DNA of 64,000 nucleotides from Amycolatopsis taiwanensis DSM 45107 (GCF_000519205.1 NZ_KI912598.1:166662-230661); one strand, 5' to 3'; shown: positions 1 to 9,194, counted from the first letter of the stretch. Translations and numbers: made by a program. The notes: a model not told the origin generated them from the letters alone.

Positions 1-661
1 GATCGGTCGTGGCGTAGGAGACCACGTTGTGCGGCCGGAGCCCGGTGCCGCGGCCCTCCGCGAAGTGCGCGCGAAGGTCTTCCCTCCCGCGAAGAGGCGG
101 CGCGCTCGGGTGGAACGGGTGCGTCACGTAGGCGTTCTCGGCATACTCGTCCGCCGGATTGGCCCCAGAGGTGACCCCGAGCATGACCCGCTCGATCGCG
201 GTGCGGGGTTCGAGTCGCGTGACCTCTGCGGGTAACTCCGGCGCGAAATCCGCGTACGCCTTCGCGAGCCCGTCGAGCCCACCGCCCGCGGCGGCCATGC
301 GGAGATAGTCGTGATAGTCCCGCGAATGCACGATCAGTCCGTCGCGCACCCGCAGCAGTTGGACGTTGGCGCTGGTGAACGGTCGGCCGGACATCCCGTC
401 GTAGGTGTACTCGGCGACGATCACCTCGGGATCGGTCGTCTCGTGGATCACCACATCACGGGCGCGCATGGTGACTTTCCCGCCCATAGCGGCGAAGTGG
501 TCCGCGACCGCTTTCCGGCCCACGATGTGGGAACCGGCCGGCGGGCGTTGCGGGTGTTCGACGACGGTGTCTTCGGCGTACAGGTCGGCGAGTTCGGTCA
601 AGCGGCCTTCGGCGATGCCCTGGGACAGGCGCTCGAAGACCTCGCGGGGTGATGTGGCCAT
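1..661 (-). CDS. SnoaL-like / NTF2-fold protein, two tandem domains (partial, C-terminus off the window)
   Basis: The frame is open on the minus strand from ATG at 661 to the left edge, giving 220 residues without a stop. The start MATSPREVFERL is preceded by a GGGG ribosome-binding site. The sequence looks like two successive SnoaL/NTF2 alpha+beta domains: residues 5-115 contain ADLYAEDTVVEHP and the second begins near residue 150 with YAENAYVTHPFHP. Members of this fold are ketosteroid isomerases, polyketide cyclases or ligand-binding proteins. It lies 66 bp downstream of an oxidoreductase on the same strand, and the gap holds two palindromes, so it probably has its own regulated promoter. 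The substrate cannot be named. Confidence 0.75.
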   Translation of the reverse strand, partial: MATSPREVFERLSQGIAEGRLTELADLYAEDTVVEHPQRPPAGSHIVGRKAVADHFAAMGGKVTMRARDVVIHETTDPEVIVAEYTYDGMSGRPFTSANVQLLRVRDGLIVHSRDYHDYLRMAAAGGGLDGLAKAYADFAPELPAEVTRLEPRTAIERVMLGVTSGANPADEYAENAYVTHPFHPSAPPLRGREDLRAHFAEGRGTGLRPHNVVSYATTD

Positions 662-670
662 AGTAACCCC

Positions 671-720
671 CAATCGGAGTGGATACTCCGGAACAACATA
701 CGGAGCATTCACTCCGATTG
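671..720. promoter_or_regulatory. Two palindromic operators in the SnoaL-gene promoter
   Basis: CGGAGTGGATACTCCG (675-690) is a perfect 6-4-6 palindrome. CGGAGCATTCACTCCG (701-716) is a related 5-6-5 one. The two together form a 20-bp near-perfect inverted repeat (671-690 with 701-720). A sister site lies at 1661-1675 before the TetR gene. Binding by that TetR protein is inferred. The long stem could also act as a terminator for the upstream oxidoreductase gene. Confidence 0.6.
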
Positions 721-727
721 TCTAGGG

Positions 728-1618
728 TCAGTTCGAGGTCAGTCCCAGCGCCGGAGCCAGTCGCTCCAACTGGTCCACCGCTGCGTTGAGGTCCGGCGCG
801 ACCGGCGAGACGAGCACGTGATCCGCGCCGGCGTCGAGTTGTTCGTTGACCCGCTTGGCGATCGCCTCCTCGTCGCCCCAGGCGATCGCGGCGTCGACGA
901 ACCGGTCGCTGATGGTCTCCCGGTCCTCGGCGTAACCGAACCGCCGCCACGCCTTGGCGTAGGCCGGTGCGCCCTGATTCAGCACCACACCGAGGAGTTC
1001 GCGCGCGGTGTGCCGCGCCTTGACGGGATCGGGCTCCAGGAACACCGACTGGTGTGGAATGAGCAGCTTGCCGGGGCCGAGGATCTCCCGGGCCTGCACG
1101 GTGTGTTCGAGGGGCATGAAGAACGGGTGCGCGCCGTCCGCCGCATCCCGCGACAGCTCCAGCATCTTCGGCCCGATCGCGGCCAGCACTCGGGGAAACG
1201 GCACGGGCGGCGGGTTCAGTGCCGCTTCGGAGTCCATTTCGGACAGGTAGTTCCTCATGTGTGTCAACGGTTTTTCGAACTTCTCGCCCACCCGCTCGGC
1301 CTGCGCAGCGAGGCCGGCACCGATGCCGAGCACGAACCGGCCGGGGTATGCCTCGGCCAGCGCGAGGCCGCCGGCCTGCATGGTCGGCGCGGGCCGGGAC
1401 CAGATGTTGGCGATCCCGGTGCCCACCACCAGCCGTTCGGTTGCGGCGAGCTGGATCGCCGCGCGCGCGAACGCGTCGCGCCCGCCGACCCCTTCGCCGT
1501 ACCACACCGAGCCGTAGCCGAGCCGGTCGATGCGCGTGAGTGCGTTTCGCCGCTGGGCGATCGTGGCCGGCCTGCCGCCGTAGAGCCACACGCCGACCGG
1601 TCCGAGTGCGGGTTTCAT
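728..1618 (-). CDS. LLM-class F420-dependent oxidoreductase
   Basis: This is a 296-residue luciferase-like TIM-barrel protein of the kind annotated as probable F420-dependent oxidoreductase (MSMEG_4141-like). The N-terminus reads LGPVGVWLYGG, followed by RIDRLGYGSVWYGEG and PGRFVLGIGAG, all typical of the F420-binding LLM fold. A longer reading frame extends to 1918, but ATG at 1618 is preceded by AGGAGAATCGAC, so I use it. The gene is divergent from a TetR gene with a palindrome between them, and co-directional with the SnoaL-like gene downstream. A role in a TetR-controlled redox or detoxification step is inferred; the substrate is unknown. Confidence 0.85.
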   Translation of the reverse strand: MKPALGPVGVWLYGGRPATIAQRRNALTRIDRLGYGSVWYGEGVGGRDAFARAAIQLAATERLVVGTGIANIWSRPAPTMQAGGLALAEAYPGRFVLGIGAGLAAQAERVGEKFEKPLTHMRNYLSEMDSEAALNPPPVPFPRVLAAIGPKMLELSRDAADGAHPFFMPLEHTVQAREILGPGKLLIPHQSVFLEPDPVKARHTARELLGVVLNQGAPAYAKAWRRFGYAEDRETISDRFVDAAIAWGDEEAIAKRVNEQLDAGADHVLVSPVAPDLNAAVDQLERLAPALGLTSN

Positions 1619-1660
1619 GTCGATTCTCCTAACCTGAGGGCACCTCCGGTTCGACCTTAC

Positions 1661-1675
1661 CGGAGGTATCCTCCG
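1661..1675. promoter_or_regulatory. Palindromic operator between LLM gene and TetR gene
   Basis: CGGAGGTATCCTCCG is a perfect 6-3-6 inverted repeat in the divergent promoter region, and a further CCTCCGG lies at 1643-1649. It shares the CGGAG...CTCCG arms with the sites at 675-716. It is the probable autoregulatory site of the adjacent TetR repressor. Confidence 0.6.
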
Positions 1676-1749
1676 AAAAAACAGGGCCCCTCCGGATTTC
1701 TCGTGCCGGGTCCTCGCGGCTGCCGGACCGCTTCCTAGACTGGTCGGCG

Positions 1750-2310
1750 ATGACCCGTGCCATGCGCTCCGACGCCCGTCGTAACTACGAGCGGCTGTTG
1801 GAAGAGGCGAAACGCGCCTTCCTCGAACGCGGCGTCGACGCCTCCCTGGAGGAAATCGCGCGGCGCGCGGGAGTCGGCATCGGCACGCTCTACCGCCATT
1901 TCCCGACCCGGGAAGCACTGCTCGAGACCCTGCTGCGGGAACGGTTCGCCGACCGTGCGGCCGCCGCGGAAGAGCTTCTTGACCATCCTTCGCCGCTCGA
2001 CGCGCTGAAAGACTGGTCGAAGGCCATGGTCGAGGCGACGGTCAGCTACCGCGGCCTGACCGGGACGGTGGCCGACGCGATGAACGACCCGTCCTCAGAC
2101 CTCCATGCCGCCTGCCACGCCATGCGGTCGGCGGTGGCCCGCCTGGTCGACCGGGCGCGGGCGGCCGGCGAGTTGCGGGGTGATGTGACCGTCACCGAAG
2201 TGCTCCTCATGGTGCACTCCGCCGCGTGGGCGAGCGAACGCGCGCCCGACGGCGGACCGAGCCTCGACCGTCTCCTCGACCTCGTCTTCACCGGGTTGCG
2301 CGCCCGTTAA
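1750..2310 (+). CDS. TetR/AcrR family transcriptional regulator
   Basis: The 186-residue protein has a typical TetR N-terminal helix-turn-helix at about residues 15-60 (ERGVDASLEEIARRAGVG, then TLYRHF). The C-terminal half is the variable ligand-binding and dimerisation domain. A -10-like TAGACT at 1736-1741 places transcription start almost on the ATG at 1750, so it may be leaderless; ATG at 1762 is the alternative. It is divergent from the F420-type oxidoreductase. Palindromes of one type lie before that gene pair and before the SnoaL-like gene, so it probably represses all three. Confidence 0.9.
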   Translation: MTRAMRSDARRNYERLLEEAKRAFLERGVDASLEEIARRAGVGIGTLYRHFPTREALLETLLRERFADRAAAAEELLDHPSPLDALKDWSKAMVEATVSYRGLTGTVADAMNDPSSDLHAACHAMRSAVARLVDRARAAGELRGDVTVTEVLLMVHSAAWASERAPDGGPSLDRLLDLVFTGLRAR

Positions 2311-2376
2311 ACCGCCTCGCGCGCGGCGACTAGACTTCGGGGCTGTCAGCAGCGTTTTTCCCTTGGGAGCCCAATC

Positions 2377-3975
2377 GTGACCAATTCCGGCAAACCCGTC
2401 GTTCTCATCGCCGAAAAGCTCGCCCCGTCCGTGCTGACCGTGTTCGGGGACGAGGTCGAGGTCCGGCACGTCGACGGAACGGACCGTCCCGCGCTCCTCG
2501 AAGCGGTCAAGCAGGCCGACGCGCTGCTCGTCCGCTCAGCCACGAAGGTCGACGCCGAAGTCTTCGCCGCGACCAGCCGCCTCAAGGTCGTCGCCCGGGC
2601 GGGCGTGGGACTGGACAATGTGGAGGTACCCGCGGCAACGGCCCGCGGCGTCCTCGTGGTGAACGCGCCGACCTCCAACATCGTGTCCGCCGCCGAGCAC
2701 GCCGTGGCACTGCTGCTCGCGGTGGCCCGCCGGGTGCCCGCGGCCGACCAGAGCCTGCGTGGCGGCGAGTGGAAGCGCAGCTCCTTCAGTGGTGTCGAAC
2801 TGCAAGGCAAGACCGTCGGCGTGGTGGGCTTCGGCAAGATCGGCCAGCTCTTCGCGCAGCGGCTCGCCGCGTTCGGCACCACCATCATCGCCTACGACCC
2901 GTACGTGTCGGCCGCTCGCGCCGCGCAGGTCGGGGTCGAGCTGGTCAGCCTCGACGACCTGCTTTCGCGCGCTGACGCGATTTCCGTGCACCTGCCCAAG
3001 ACCCCGGAGACCAAGGGCCTGATCGACGCCGAGGCGTTGAAGAGGACCAAGCCCGGTGTGCTCATCGTGAACGCGGCCCGCGGCGGCCTGATCGACGAGG
3101 ACGCCCTCGCCGACGCAATCCGCAGCGGCCACGTGGGCGGCGCGGGCATCGACGTGTTCGCCACCGAGCCGATCACCTCCAGCCCGCTGTTCGAGTTGCC
3201 GAATGTCGTCGTCACCCCGCATCTGGGCGCTTCGACCGCCGAGGCACAGGACCGCGCGGGCACCGACGTGGCGCGTTCCACGCTGCTGGCACTGCGCGGC
3301 GACTTCGTCCCGGACGCGGTGAACGTGCCCGGCGGCGGCAAGGTCGGCGAGGAGGTGCGCCCATACCTGCCACTGACCCAGAAACTGGGCACCGTGGTAT
3401 CCGCGCTCAGCCCGAAGGCGCCCGCGTCGGTCACCGTGCTGGTCCGCGGAGAACTGTCCGGCGAGGACGTCGGCGTGCTGCCGCTCGCCGCGCTGCGCGG
3501 TGTGTTCTCCAGCGTCGTCGAGAACCAGGTGACCTTCGTGAACGCCTCGAGCCTGGCCGAGGAGATGGGCGTGAAGGTCGAGGTCGTCACCGAGCCGGAA
3601 AGCCCCAACTGGCGCAGCGTGGTCACCGTTCGGGCGGTGCACGCCGATGGCAGCACCAGCATCGCCTCGGGGACGATCACCGGCAAGGACGAGGTGGAGA
3701 AGCTGGTCGAGGTCAACGGCCGCCACTTCGACCTGCGCGCCGAGGGACACGTGCTGCTGCTGGAGTACCCCGACCGTCCGGGGATCATGGGCCGCGTCGG
3801 CACCCTCCTCGGCGAGGCCGGGGTCAACATCGAGGCCGCGCAGATCAGCCAGACCACCGACGGCACGGACGCGGTGATGTTGCTGCGTGTGGACCGCGAC
3901 GTGGACGCGCACCTGCTGGAGCCGATCGCCGCGACGGTCGGCGCCCGCACGATCCGCGCGGTCAACTTCGCCTGA
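2377..3975 (+). CDS. serA: D-3-phosphoglycerate dehydrogenase
   Basis: It oxidises 3-phosphoglycerate to 3-phosphohydroxypyruvate, the first step of serine synthesis. The 532-residue protein is the long type I form of actinobacteria: substrate and NAD domains (residues 1-315), an intervening ASB domain (about 320-450) and a C-terminal ACT domain (about 455-532) for serine feedback. The nucleotide loop GFGKIG is at 151-156. The catalytic set is Arg235 (NAARGGLID), Glu264 and His282 (TPHLGAST). The GTG start at 2377 has GGGAG seven bases upstream, and a TAGACT -10 element lies at 2331. The gene is separated from the next by repeat array A1. Confidence 0.97.
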   Translation: MTNSGKPVVLIAEKLAPSVLTVFGDEVEVRHVDGTDRPALLEAVKQADALLVRSATKVDAEVFAATSRLKVVARAGVGLDNVEVPAATARGVLVVNAPTSNIVSAAEHAVALLLAVARRVPAADQSLRGGEWKRSSFSGVELQGKTVGVVGFGKIGQLFAQRLAAFGTTIIAYDPYVSAARAAQVGVELVSLDDLLSRADAISVHLPKTPETKGLIDAEALKRTKPGVLIVNAARGGLIDEDALADAIRSGHVGGAGIDVFATEPITSSPLFELPNVVVTPHLGASTAEAQDRAGTDVARSTLLALRGDFVPDAVNVPGGGKVGEEVRPYLPLTQKLGTVVSALSPKAPASVTVLVRGELSGEDVGVLPLAALRGVFSSVVENQVTFVNASSLAEEMGVKVEVVTEPESPNWRSVVTVRAVHADGSTSIASGTITGKDEVEKLVEVNGRHFDLRAEGHVLLLEYPDRPGIMGRVGTLLGEAGVNIEAAQISQTTDGTDAVMLLRVDRDVDAHLLEPIAATVGARTIRAVNFA

Positions 3976-4412
3976 ACCCGGAACTCGCCCGCCCCAACCC
4001 GGAACTCACCTTCCTGAACCCAGAACTCGCCCGCCCCAACCGGGAACTCACCTTCCTGAACTCAGAACTCACCTTCCTGAACCGGGGACACGCCGGGACC
4101 TGGCGTGTCCCCGCTTCAGGTGCCTGAGTTCCCGGTCCAGCCCGCTGAGTTCCGGGTTCAGGTGACTGAGTTCCCGGTTCAGTCCGCTGAGTTCCGGGTT
4201 CAGGTGCCTGAGTTCTGGGTTCAGTCCGCTGAGTTCCTGGGTTTCGCCTGCTCTGAGTTCAGCCCGCTGAGTTGTCGGTACAGCGCGCAGTTGCCGGTCC
4301 AGGTCGGTGAGTTCTGGGTTCAGGCCACTGAGTTGGCGATTCCGGCCAGTGAGTTGCGGGTTGCGGTTGGTGAGTTCCCGGTTGGGGCCGCTGAGTTCCG
4401 AATGGGCTAGTG
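3976..4412. repeat. Repeat array A1, 21-nt units, inverted about a central hairpin
   Basis: This 437-bp stretch has no gene. The left half repeats units such as GAACCCGGAACTCACC about every 21 nt. At 4084-4112 an 11-bp hairpin (GGGGACACGCC, loop of 7, GGCGTGTCCCC) marks a switch, after which the right half repeats the reverse complement (GAGTTCCCGGTTCAGG). Units degrade towards 4412. The whole array is therefore one long imperfect inverted repeat. Related arrays occur at 24095, 25285, 34440 and 41308. It could end serA transcription or bind a protein; neither is shown. Confidence 0.85.
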
Positions 4413-4520
4413 GCGGGCGAGTGCTGACCCGCCGAAAGTCGGATTATTCCGGTACGCCCTAGTGGTTCGCCCGATGAGTCCGCTAAGTTCGCATCCTCGC
4501 CTTGATCAGGGAGTGGATGC

Positions 4521-7500
4521 ATGAGGAGATTTCCCGGGCGGTCGGCTGCGGCCGTCTTCGCCACCACACTTGCCATAACGGTTCTTGCCCCTGGTGCCGC
4601 GTCCGCGCAGGACAGCCTCGCCCAGGGGCTTGCGCCCGCGAAGTTCGACCCGAAAGGGTTGCAGGGCAAGCTTTCCCCGCGTCTGGCCGCCGCGCAGGGC
4701 CAGACCACGGCGTTCATCGAGCTGGCGAAACAGCCCGCGGTGGACGCCTTCAACGCCGAGCAGAGCAAGGGCTCCGGCCGGGACAAGGCGAAGCAGGCGG
4801 CGAACGCGGCCAAGGCCGGGGTTGCCGGTCTGGTCAACACGATCGTCGGCCAGCTACGTGCTGCCGACGCGCGCACCACGGAGCTTTACCACACCTCGAA
4901 CGCGATTGCGGGTGTGGTGGTGACCGCGGACGCGGCGAAGATCCGCGAACTGGCCCAGCGCAACGATGTGGTCTCGATCCGCACGGTGGTGCCCAAGACC
5001 CGGGACAACAACAGTGCCGACCAGTTGACCAACACGCTCGCCGCGTGGCAGCAGACCGGACGCAACGGTGATGGCGTCCGGATCGGCGTGATCGACGACG
5101 GTATCGACTACACGCATGCCGACTTCGGCGGTCCGGGCACGAAAGAGGCCTACCAGTCGGTTGACCGGACCAAGCCGAACCCGCTTTTCCCCAGTGCCAA
5201 GGTGGTCGGCGGCACGGACCTGGTCGGCGACGACTACGACGCCAGCGGCAGCGGTGCCGTGACGGTGCCCAAGCCGGACCCGAACCCGCTCGCCTGTGGT
5301 GAGCATGGCACGCACGTCGCCGGGACGGCCGGCGGATTCGGCGTCACGGCCGACGGCAAGACGTTCACCGGCGACTACCAGACGCTGACCGCGGACCAGC
5401 TCGACGCGATGCGGGTCGGTCCCGGCACCGCGCCGAAATCCCTGCTGTACGCGATCAAGGTGTTCGGCTGCAGCGGATCGACGAACGTGACCGCGCAGGC
5501 GATGGACTGGGCCCTCGACCCGAACGGCGACGGTGACTTCACCGACCACCTCGACATCGTGAACATGTCACTGGGTAGCGACTTCGGGGCGCCGGACGAC
5601 CCCGACTCGCTGTTCGTGCGCAAGCTGGTCCAGAACAACGTGTTGCCGGTCATCGCCGCCGGAAACGCGGGAGACCTTTATGACGCCGCCGGTTCTCCTG
5701 GCAACACGGTCGAAGCGCTGACGGTCGCCAGCAGCCGTGACTCGTCGGTGCTGCGTGACGCCGCCGACGTCACCACTCCCTCTGACATCGCGGGCTCGAA
5801 GGCCGGTCAGTACAGTCAGGACTTCACCGGATACGACGGCTTGGACCAGACGAGCCCTGTGGTGAAGCTCTCGTCCGCCAACGCGGACGGTTGCGCGCCC
5901 TACTCCGCTACCGACCAGGCCGCCGTCACCGGCAAGTTCGTGTGGCTGGAATGGGACGACAACGACTCGACCCGCGCCTGCGGTTCGGCCGTGCGCGCGA
6001 ACAATGCGCAGGCGGCCGGGGCCACCGGGGCGCTGCTGTCGTCGGCACTGGAGAACTTCAACGCCGGGATCGCCGGCAACGCTGCGGTGCCGATGTTCCA
6101 GTTCACCGGCTCGGCCACCGCGCAGATGCGGCCCGCGCTGGACGCCGGCACCCTCGCCGTCCGTCTCTACGGCGACGGCCGGACGAACTTGCAGACCAAC
6201 GACAAGTCTCTTGTGGACACTCCCAGCTCGTTCACCTCACGAGGCGTGCGCGGCCCGGCTCTCAAGCCGGACGTGTCCGCGCCGGGTGACACCATCTCGT
6301 CGGCGTTCCGCGGCAGCGGAAACGGCCGCGCGGTGCTGTCGGGAACGTCGATGGCCACCCCGCACACCGCGGGCATCACCGCGCTCGTGCGGCAGGCGCA
6401 TCCGGACTGGTCGGTCGAGGAAGTGAAGGCGGCCGTGATGAACACCGCCGGTCACGACATCACGCAGGACGGGAAAACCTATGCCCCGCAACGGGTCGGC
6501 AGCGGCCGTATTGACGCCGATGCGGCGTTGAACACGTCGGTGCTGGCTTACGTCCAGGACGACCCGGGCGCGGTGAGCGTCAACTTCGGCACCGTCGAGG
6601 CCGGTGGGCCGGTCACCCTGACCAAGACCATCAAGGTGGCGAACAAGGGCGACCAAGCGGCCCGGTTCAACGTGGCCTACCAGGGCATCACCGACCTCCC
6701 CGGCGTGGAGTACCAGCTGTCGACGGACTCCGTGACGCTGAACCCGGGCGGGACCGCGACGGTCGGCATCACGCTGCGGATCACGGACCCCACGGCCCTG
6801 CGCAAGGTGATCGACCCCACCGTGGAGGCACAGCATGCGGGCCTGGCGCGGCAGTTCCTCGCGGACGCTTCGGGCCGCGTGGTGCTGACCCCGCAGGGAA
6901 GCGGCGTGACGCTGCGGGTTCCGGTGTACTCGGCGCCGAAGCCGGTCGCGGACATCACCACGCCGGACTCGGTTTCCTTCCAGGGCAACCAGGCGGCGCT
7001 CAACCTGAGCGGGCGGGGCCTGAACCAGGGCAGCGGAAGCCAGCGGTACCAGTCGCTGGTCAGCGTGCTCGAACTTCAGGCTTCCTCGCCGAAACTGCCC
7101 GATTGCCGGAGCAACCTGACCCAGCACTGCACGATCAACGACACCGCGAAGGGCGGCGACCTGCAGTACGTCGGCGCGGCTACGACGGCGCCGCTTGCCA
7201 GGAGCCAGGGCCGGCCTCAGGACGCGCTGCTCGCCTTCGGCCTCACCACCTGGGGTAACTGGGCGAACCTCGGCAGCAACACGATTCCGTTCGTGGACAT
7301 CGACGTGAACGGCGACGGCCGGCCGGACTTCGAGTCCTTTGTGACCAAGGCCACGGGGACCGATCTACTGCTGGTGAACACCGTCGACCTGAACAAGCCG
7401 GGCTTCCCGTCGGTGGATGTGGAGGCGGTCAACGCCGAACTCGGCGATGTGGACACGAATGTCTTCGACACCAACGTGATCGTGTTGCCGGTCAGCCTCA

Positions 7501-7835
7501 CCGCGCTCGGCATCGATCCGGCCGCCGCGTCGCACCGGATCAGTTACACCGTGGGCACGGTCGGCTTCTACGTGGCACCGGGAAGCACGGACGGGCTGAT
7601 CGACAGCGTGAGCACGCCGATGTCGTTCGACCCGCTGGCGCCGGGTTACTCGGTGCAGGGTGGTGGCGACCCGGCACTGGTGTTCGCGGCGGAGCCCGGC
7701 ACCACGCTGATGGTCAACCGCAATCCCGCGGCGGCGGCGCACGACCGGGCCATGGGCTTGCTGGTCCTGGAACACCACAACGCCTCCGGCAAGCGGGCCG
7801 GCGTCGTCGGAGTTCCCGGCCGGCCGCTGCCGTGA
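4521..7835 (+). CDS. Secreted S8 family serine peptidase (subtilase) with PA domain
   Basis: An 1104-residue extracellular protease. It has a Sec signal peptide (MRRFPGRSAAAV..., cleavage after ASA near residue 29) and then an I9-like propeptide to about residue 165. Catalytic residues are Asp192 (GVIDDGID), His262 (HGTHVAG) and Ser610 (GTSMATP). About 350 residues separate His and Ser because a protease-associated domain is inserted at about 440-560 (YSATDQAAVTGKFVWLEW, GATGALLSS). The roughly 430-residue C-terminal part looks like Fn3-like beta domains (VSVNFGTVEAGGPVTLTKTI). ATG at 4521 has an upstream GGGAG. This is the Vpr/C5a-peptidase architecture. It is followed by a strong hairpin. 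Confidence 0.95.
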   Translation: MRRFPGRSAAAVFATTLAITVLAPGAASAQDSLAQGLAPAKFDPKGLQGKLSPRLAAAQGQTTAFIELAKQPAVDAFNAEQSKGSGRDKAKQAANAAKAGVAGLVNTIVGQLRAADARTTELYHTSNAIAGVVVTADAAKIRELAQRNDVVSIRTVVPKTRDNNSADQLTNTLAAWQQTGRNGDGVRIGVIDDGIDYTHADFGGPGTKEAYQSVDRTKPNPLFPSAKVVGGTDLVGDDYDASGSGAVTVPKPDPNPLACGEHGTHVAGTAGGFGVTADGKTFTGDYQTLTADQLDAMRVGPGTAPKSLLYAIKVFGCSGSTNVTAQAMDWALDPNGDGDFTDHLDIVNMSLGSDFGAPDDPDSLFVRKLVQNNVLPVIAAGNAGDLYDAAGSPGNTVEALTVASSRDSSVLRDAADVTTPSDIAGSKAGQYSQDFTGYDGLDQTSPVVKLSSANADGCAPYSATDQAAVTGKFVWLEWDDNDSTRACGSAVRANNAQAAGATGALLSSALENFNAGIAGNAAVPMFQFTGSATAQMRPALDAGTLAVRLYGDGRTNLQTNDKSLVDTPSSFTSRGVRGPALKPDVSAPGDTISSAFRGSGNGRAVLSGTSMATPHTAGITALVRQAHPDWSVEEVKAAVMNTAGHDITQDGKTYAPQRVGSGRIDADAALNTSVLAYVQDDPGAVSVNFGTVEAGGPVTLTKTIKVANKGDQAARFNVAYQGITDLPGVEYQLSTDSVTLNPGGTATVGITLRITDPTALRKVIDPTVEAQHAGLARQFLADASGRVVLTPQGSGVTLRVPVYSAPKPVADITTPDSVSFQGNQAALNLSGRGLNQGSGSQRYQSLVSVLELQASSPKLPDCRSNLTQHCTINDTAKGGDLQYVGAATTAPLARSQGRPQDALLAFGLTTWGNWANLGSNTIPFVDIDVNGDGRPDFESFVTKATGTDLLLVNTVDLNKPGFPSVDVEAVNAELGDVDTNVFDTNVIVLPVSLTALGIDPAAASHRISYTVGTVGFYVAPGSTDGLIDSVSTPMSFDPLAPGYSVQGGGDPALVFAAEPGTTLMVNRNPAAAAHDRAMGLLVLEHHNASGKRAGVVGVPGRPLP

Positions 7836-7863
7836 CGCATCTCGCATTGTGAACTAGATTCGC

Positions 7864-7913
7864 CTTCTTGGCGGGGCGGCAGGAACCTTGGTTCCGGTCG
7901 CCCCGCCAAGAAG
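7864..7913. terminator. Two-tier hairpin after the subtilase gene
   Basis: A perfect 15-bp stem pairs CTTCTTGGCGGGGCG (7864-7878) with CGCCCCGCCAAGAAG (7899-7913). Its loop contains a second perfect stem, GGAACC-TT-GGTTCC (7882-7895). There is no U-tract. It lies 29 bp past the stop codon, so it is a likely factor-assisted terminator. Confidence 0.75.
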
Positions 7914-8081
7914 CACGATCCACCCACTGCGCTGTCCGAGTGTCTCGTCAGGCGGGAAATTCAGTCTTAAGGGTGGTGCCGCTTCGGTCCTTTGGCGACT
8001 GCCGGTAACCTGCCGTCGCTGGAGTTTTCGTGCCACGGGGGCAGTGAAGCCCCAGTGCACCGGTCGACGGAGGTGTCTGGA

Positions 8082-9125
8082 ATGCGGCTCGCGGTGATCC
8101 CAGGTGATGGGATCGGACCCGAAGTGATCACCGAAGCGCTCAAGGTTCTCGGCGAGGTCGCGCCCTCGGTGGAGACGACCACCTACGACCTCGGAGCGTC
8201 CCGTTGGCACGCGACCGGTGAACTGCTCCCGGAGTCGGTGCTCGGCGAGCTTCGCCAGCACGACGCGATCCTGCTCGGCGCGGTCGGCGACCCGACGGTG
8301 CCCAGCGGCATCCTGGAACGCGGGTTGTTGCTGCGCTTGCGGTTCGAGCTGGATCACCACGTCAACCTGCGCCCGGCTCGGCTCTACCCGGGCGTGCGCG
8401 GCCCGCTGGCGGACACCTCGGCCGAAATCGACATGGTGGTGGTGCGCGAAGGCACCGAGGGGCCGTACGCGGGCAACGGCGGCTTGCTCCGCAAGGACAC
8501 CGAACACGAGATCGCGACAGAAGTGAGCGTCAACACGGCGTTCGGTATCCGGCGCGTGGTCGCCGACGCGTTCAAGCGGGCCCAGGAGCGGCCGCGCAAG
8601 CACCTCACCCTGGTGCACAAGACGAACGTGCTGCTGCACGCCGGTTCGCTGTGGTCGCGGATCGTCGAAGAGGTCTCGCTCGAACACCCGGATGTCACCG
8701 TCGCTTACTCCCATGTGGACGCCGCGACGATCCATCTGGTGACCGACCCCGCCCGGTTCGACGTGATCGTCACCGACAACCTCTTCGGCGACATCATCAC
8801 CGACCTCGCGGCCGCGGTCACCGGCGGAATCGGCCTTGCCGCAAGCGGTAACCTCGACATCACGCGCCGCAACCCGAGCATGTTCGAGCCCGTGCACGGC
8901 AGTGCGCCGGACATCGCCGGCCAGGGCCTGGCGGACCCGACCGCGGCGGTGCTGTCGGTGTCGCTGCTGCTCGATCACCTCGGCCAGCGTGAGTCGGCCC
9001 GCCGCATCGAAGCGTCGGTCGCCTTCGACCTCGCCACTCGTGACCAGAACAACCCCGGCTCCACGCACGCCATCGGCGACCGGCTGGCCGCGCTCGTCTC
9101 GTCCAACGCCCGCACCGGGTCCTGA
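8082..9125 (+). CDS. leuB: 3-isopropylmalate dehydrogenase
   Basis: LeuB oxidatively decarboxylates 3-isopropylmalate in leucine synthesis. Paired with citramalate synthase it also converts methylmalate to 2-oxobutyrate for isoleucine. The 347-residue protein starts MRLAVIPGDGIGPEV, the typical N-terminus of the isocitrate/isopropylmalate dehydrogenase fold. A longer frame from 7992 adds 30 unrelated residues, while ATG at 8082 has GGAGG at optimal distance. REGTEGPYAG, LVHKTNVL and the metal-binding TDNLFGDIITDLAA are conserved. The gene is monocistronic in appearance, with cimA next on the same strand under its own attenuated promoter. Confidence 0.96.
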   Translation: MRLAVIPGDGIGPEVITEALKVLGEVAPSVETTTYDLGASRWHATGELLPESVLGELRQHDAILLGAVGDPTVPSGILERGLLLRLRFELDHHVNLRPARLYPGVRGPLADTSAEIDMVVVREGTEGPYAGNGGLLRKDTEHEIATEVSVNTAFGIRRVVADAFKRAQERPRKHLTLVHKTNVLLHAGSLWSRIVEEVSLEHPDVTVAYSHVDAATIHLVTDPARFDVIVTDNLFGDIITDLAAAVTGGIGLAASGNLDITRRNPSMFEPVHGSAPDIAGQGLADPTAAVLSVSLLLDHLGQRESARRIEASVAFDLATRDQNNPGSTHAIGDRLAALVSSNARTGS

Positions 9126-9194
9126 TCAGTGGGCTCGGGGCCACCTGGGCGGGAATGATGATCTCTTCCATGGTGGCCTCGAGCGGGTCGAAGG

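Noticed and set aside
3976..4412. CRISPR array
   Set aside because: The units are contiguous without unique spacers, change strand midway, and no cas genes are present.
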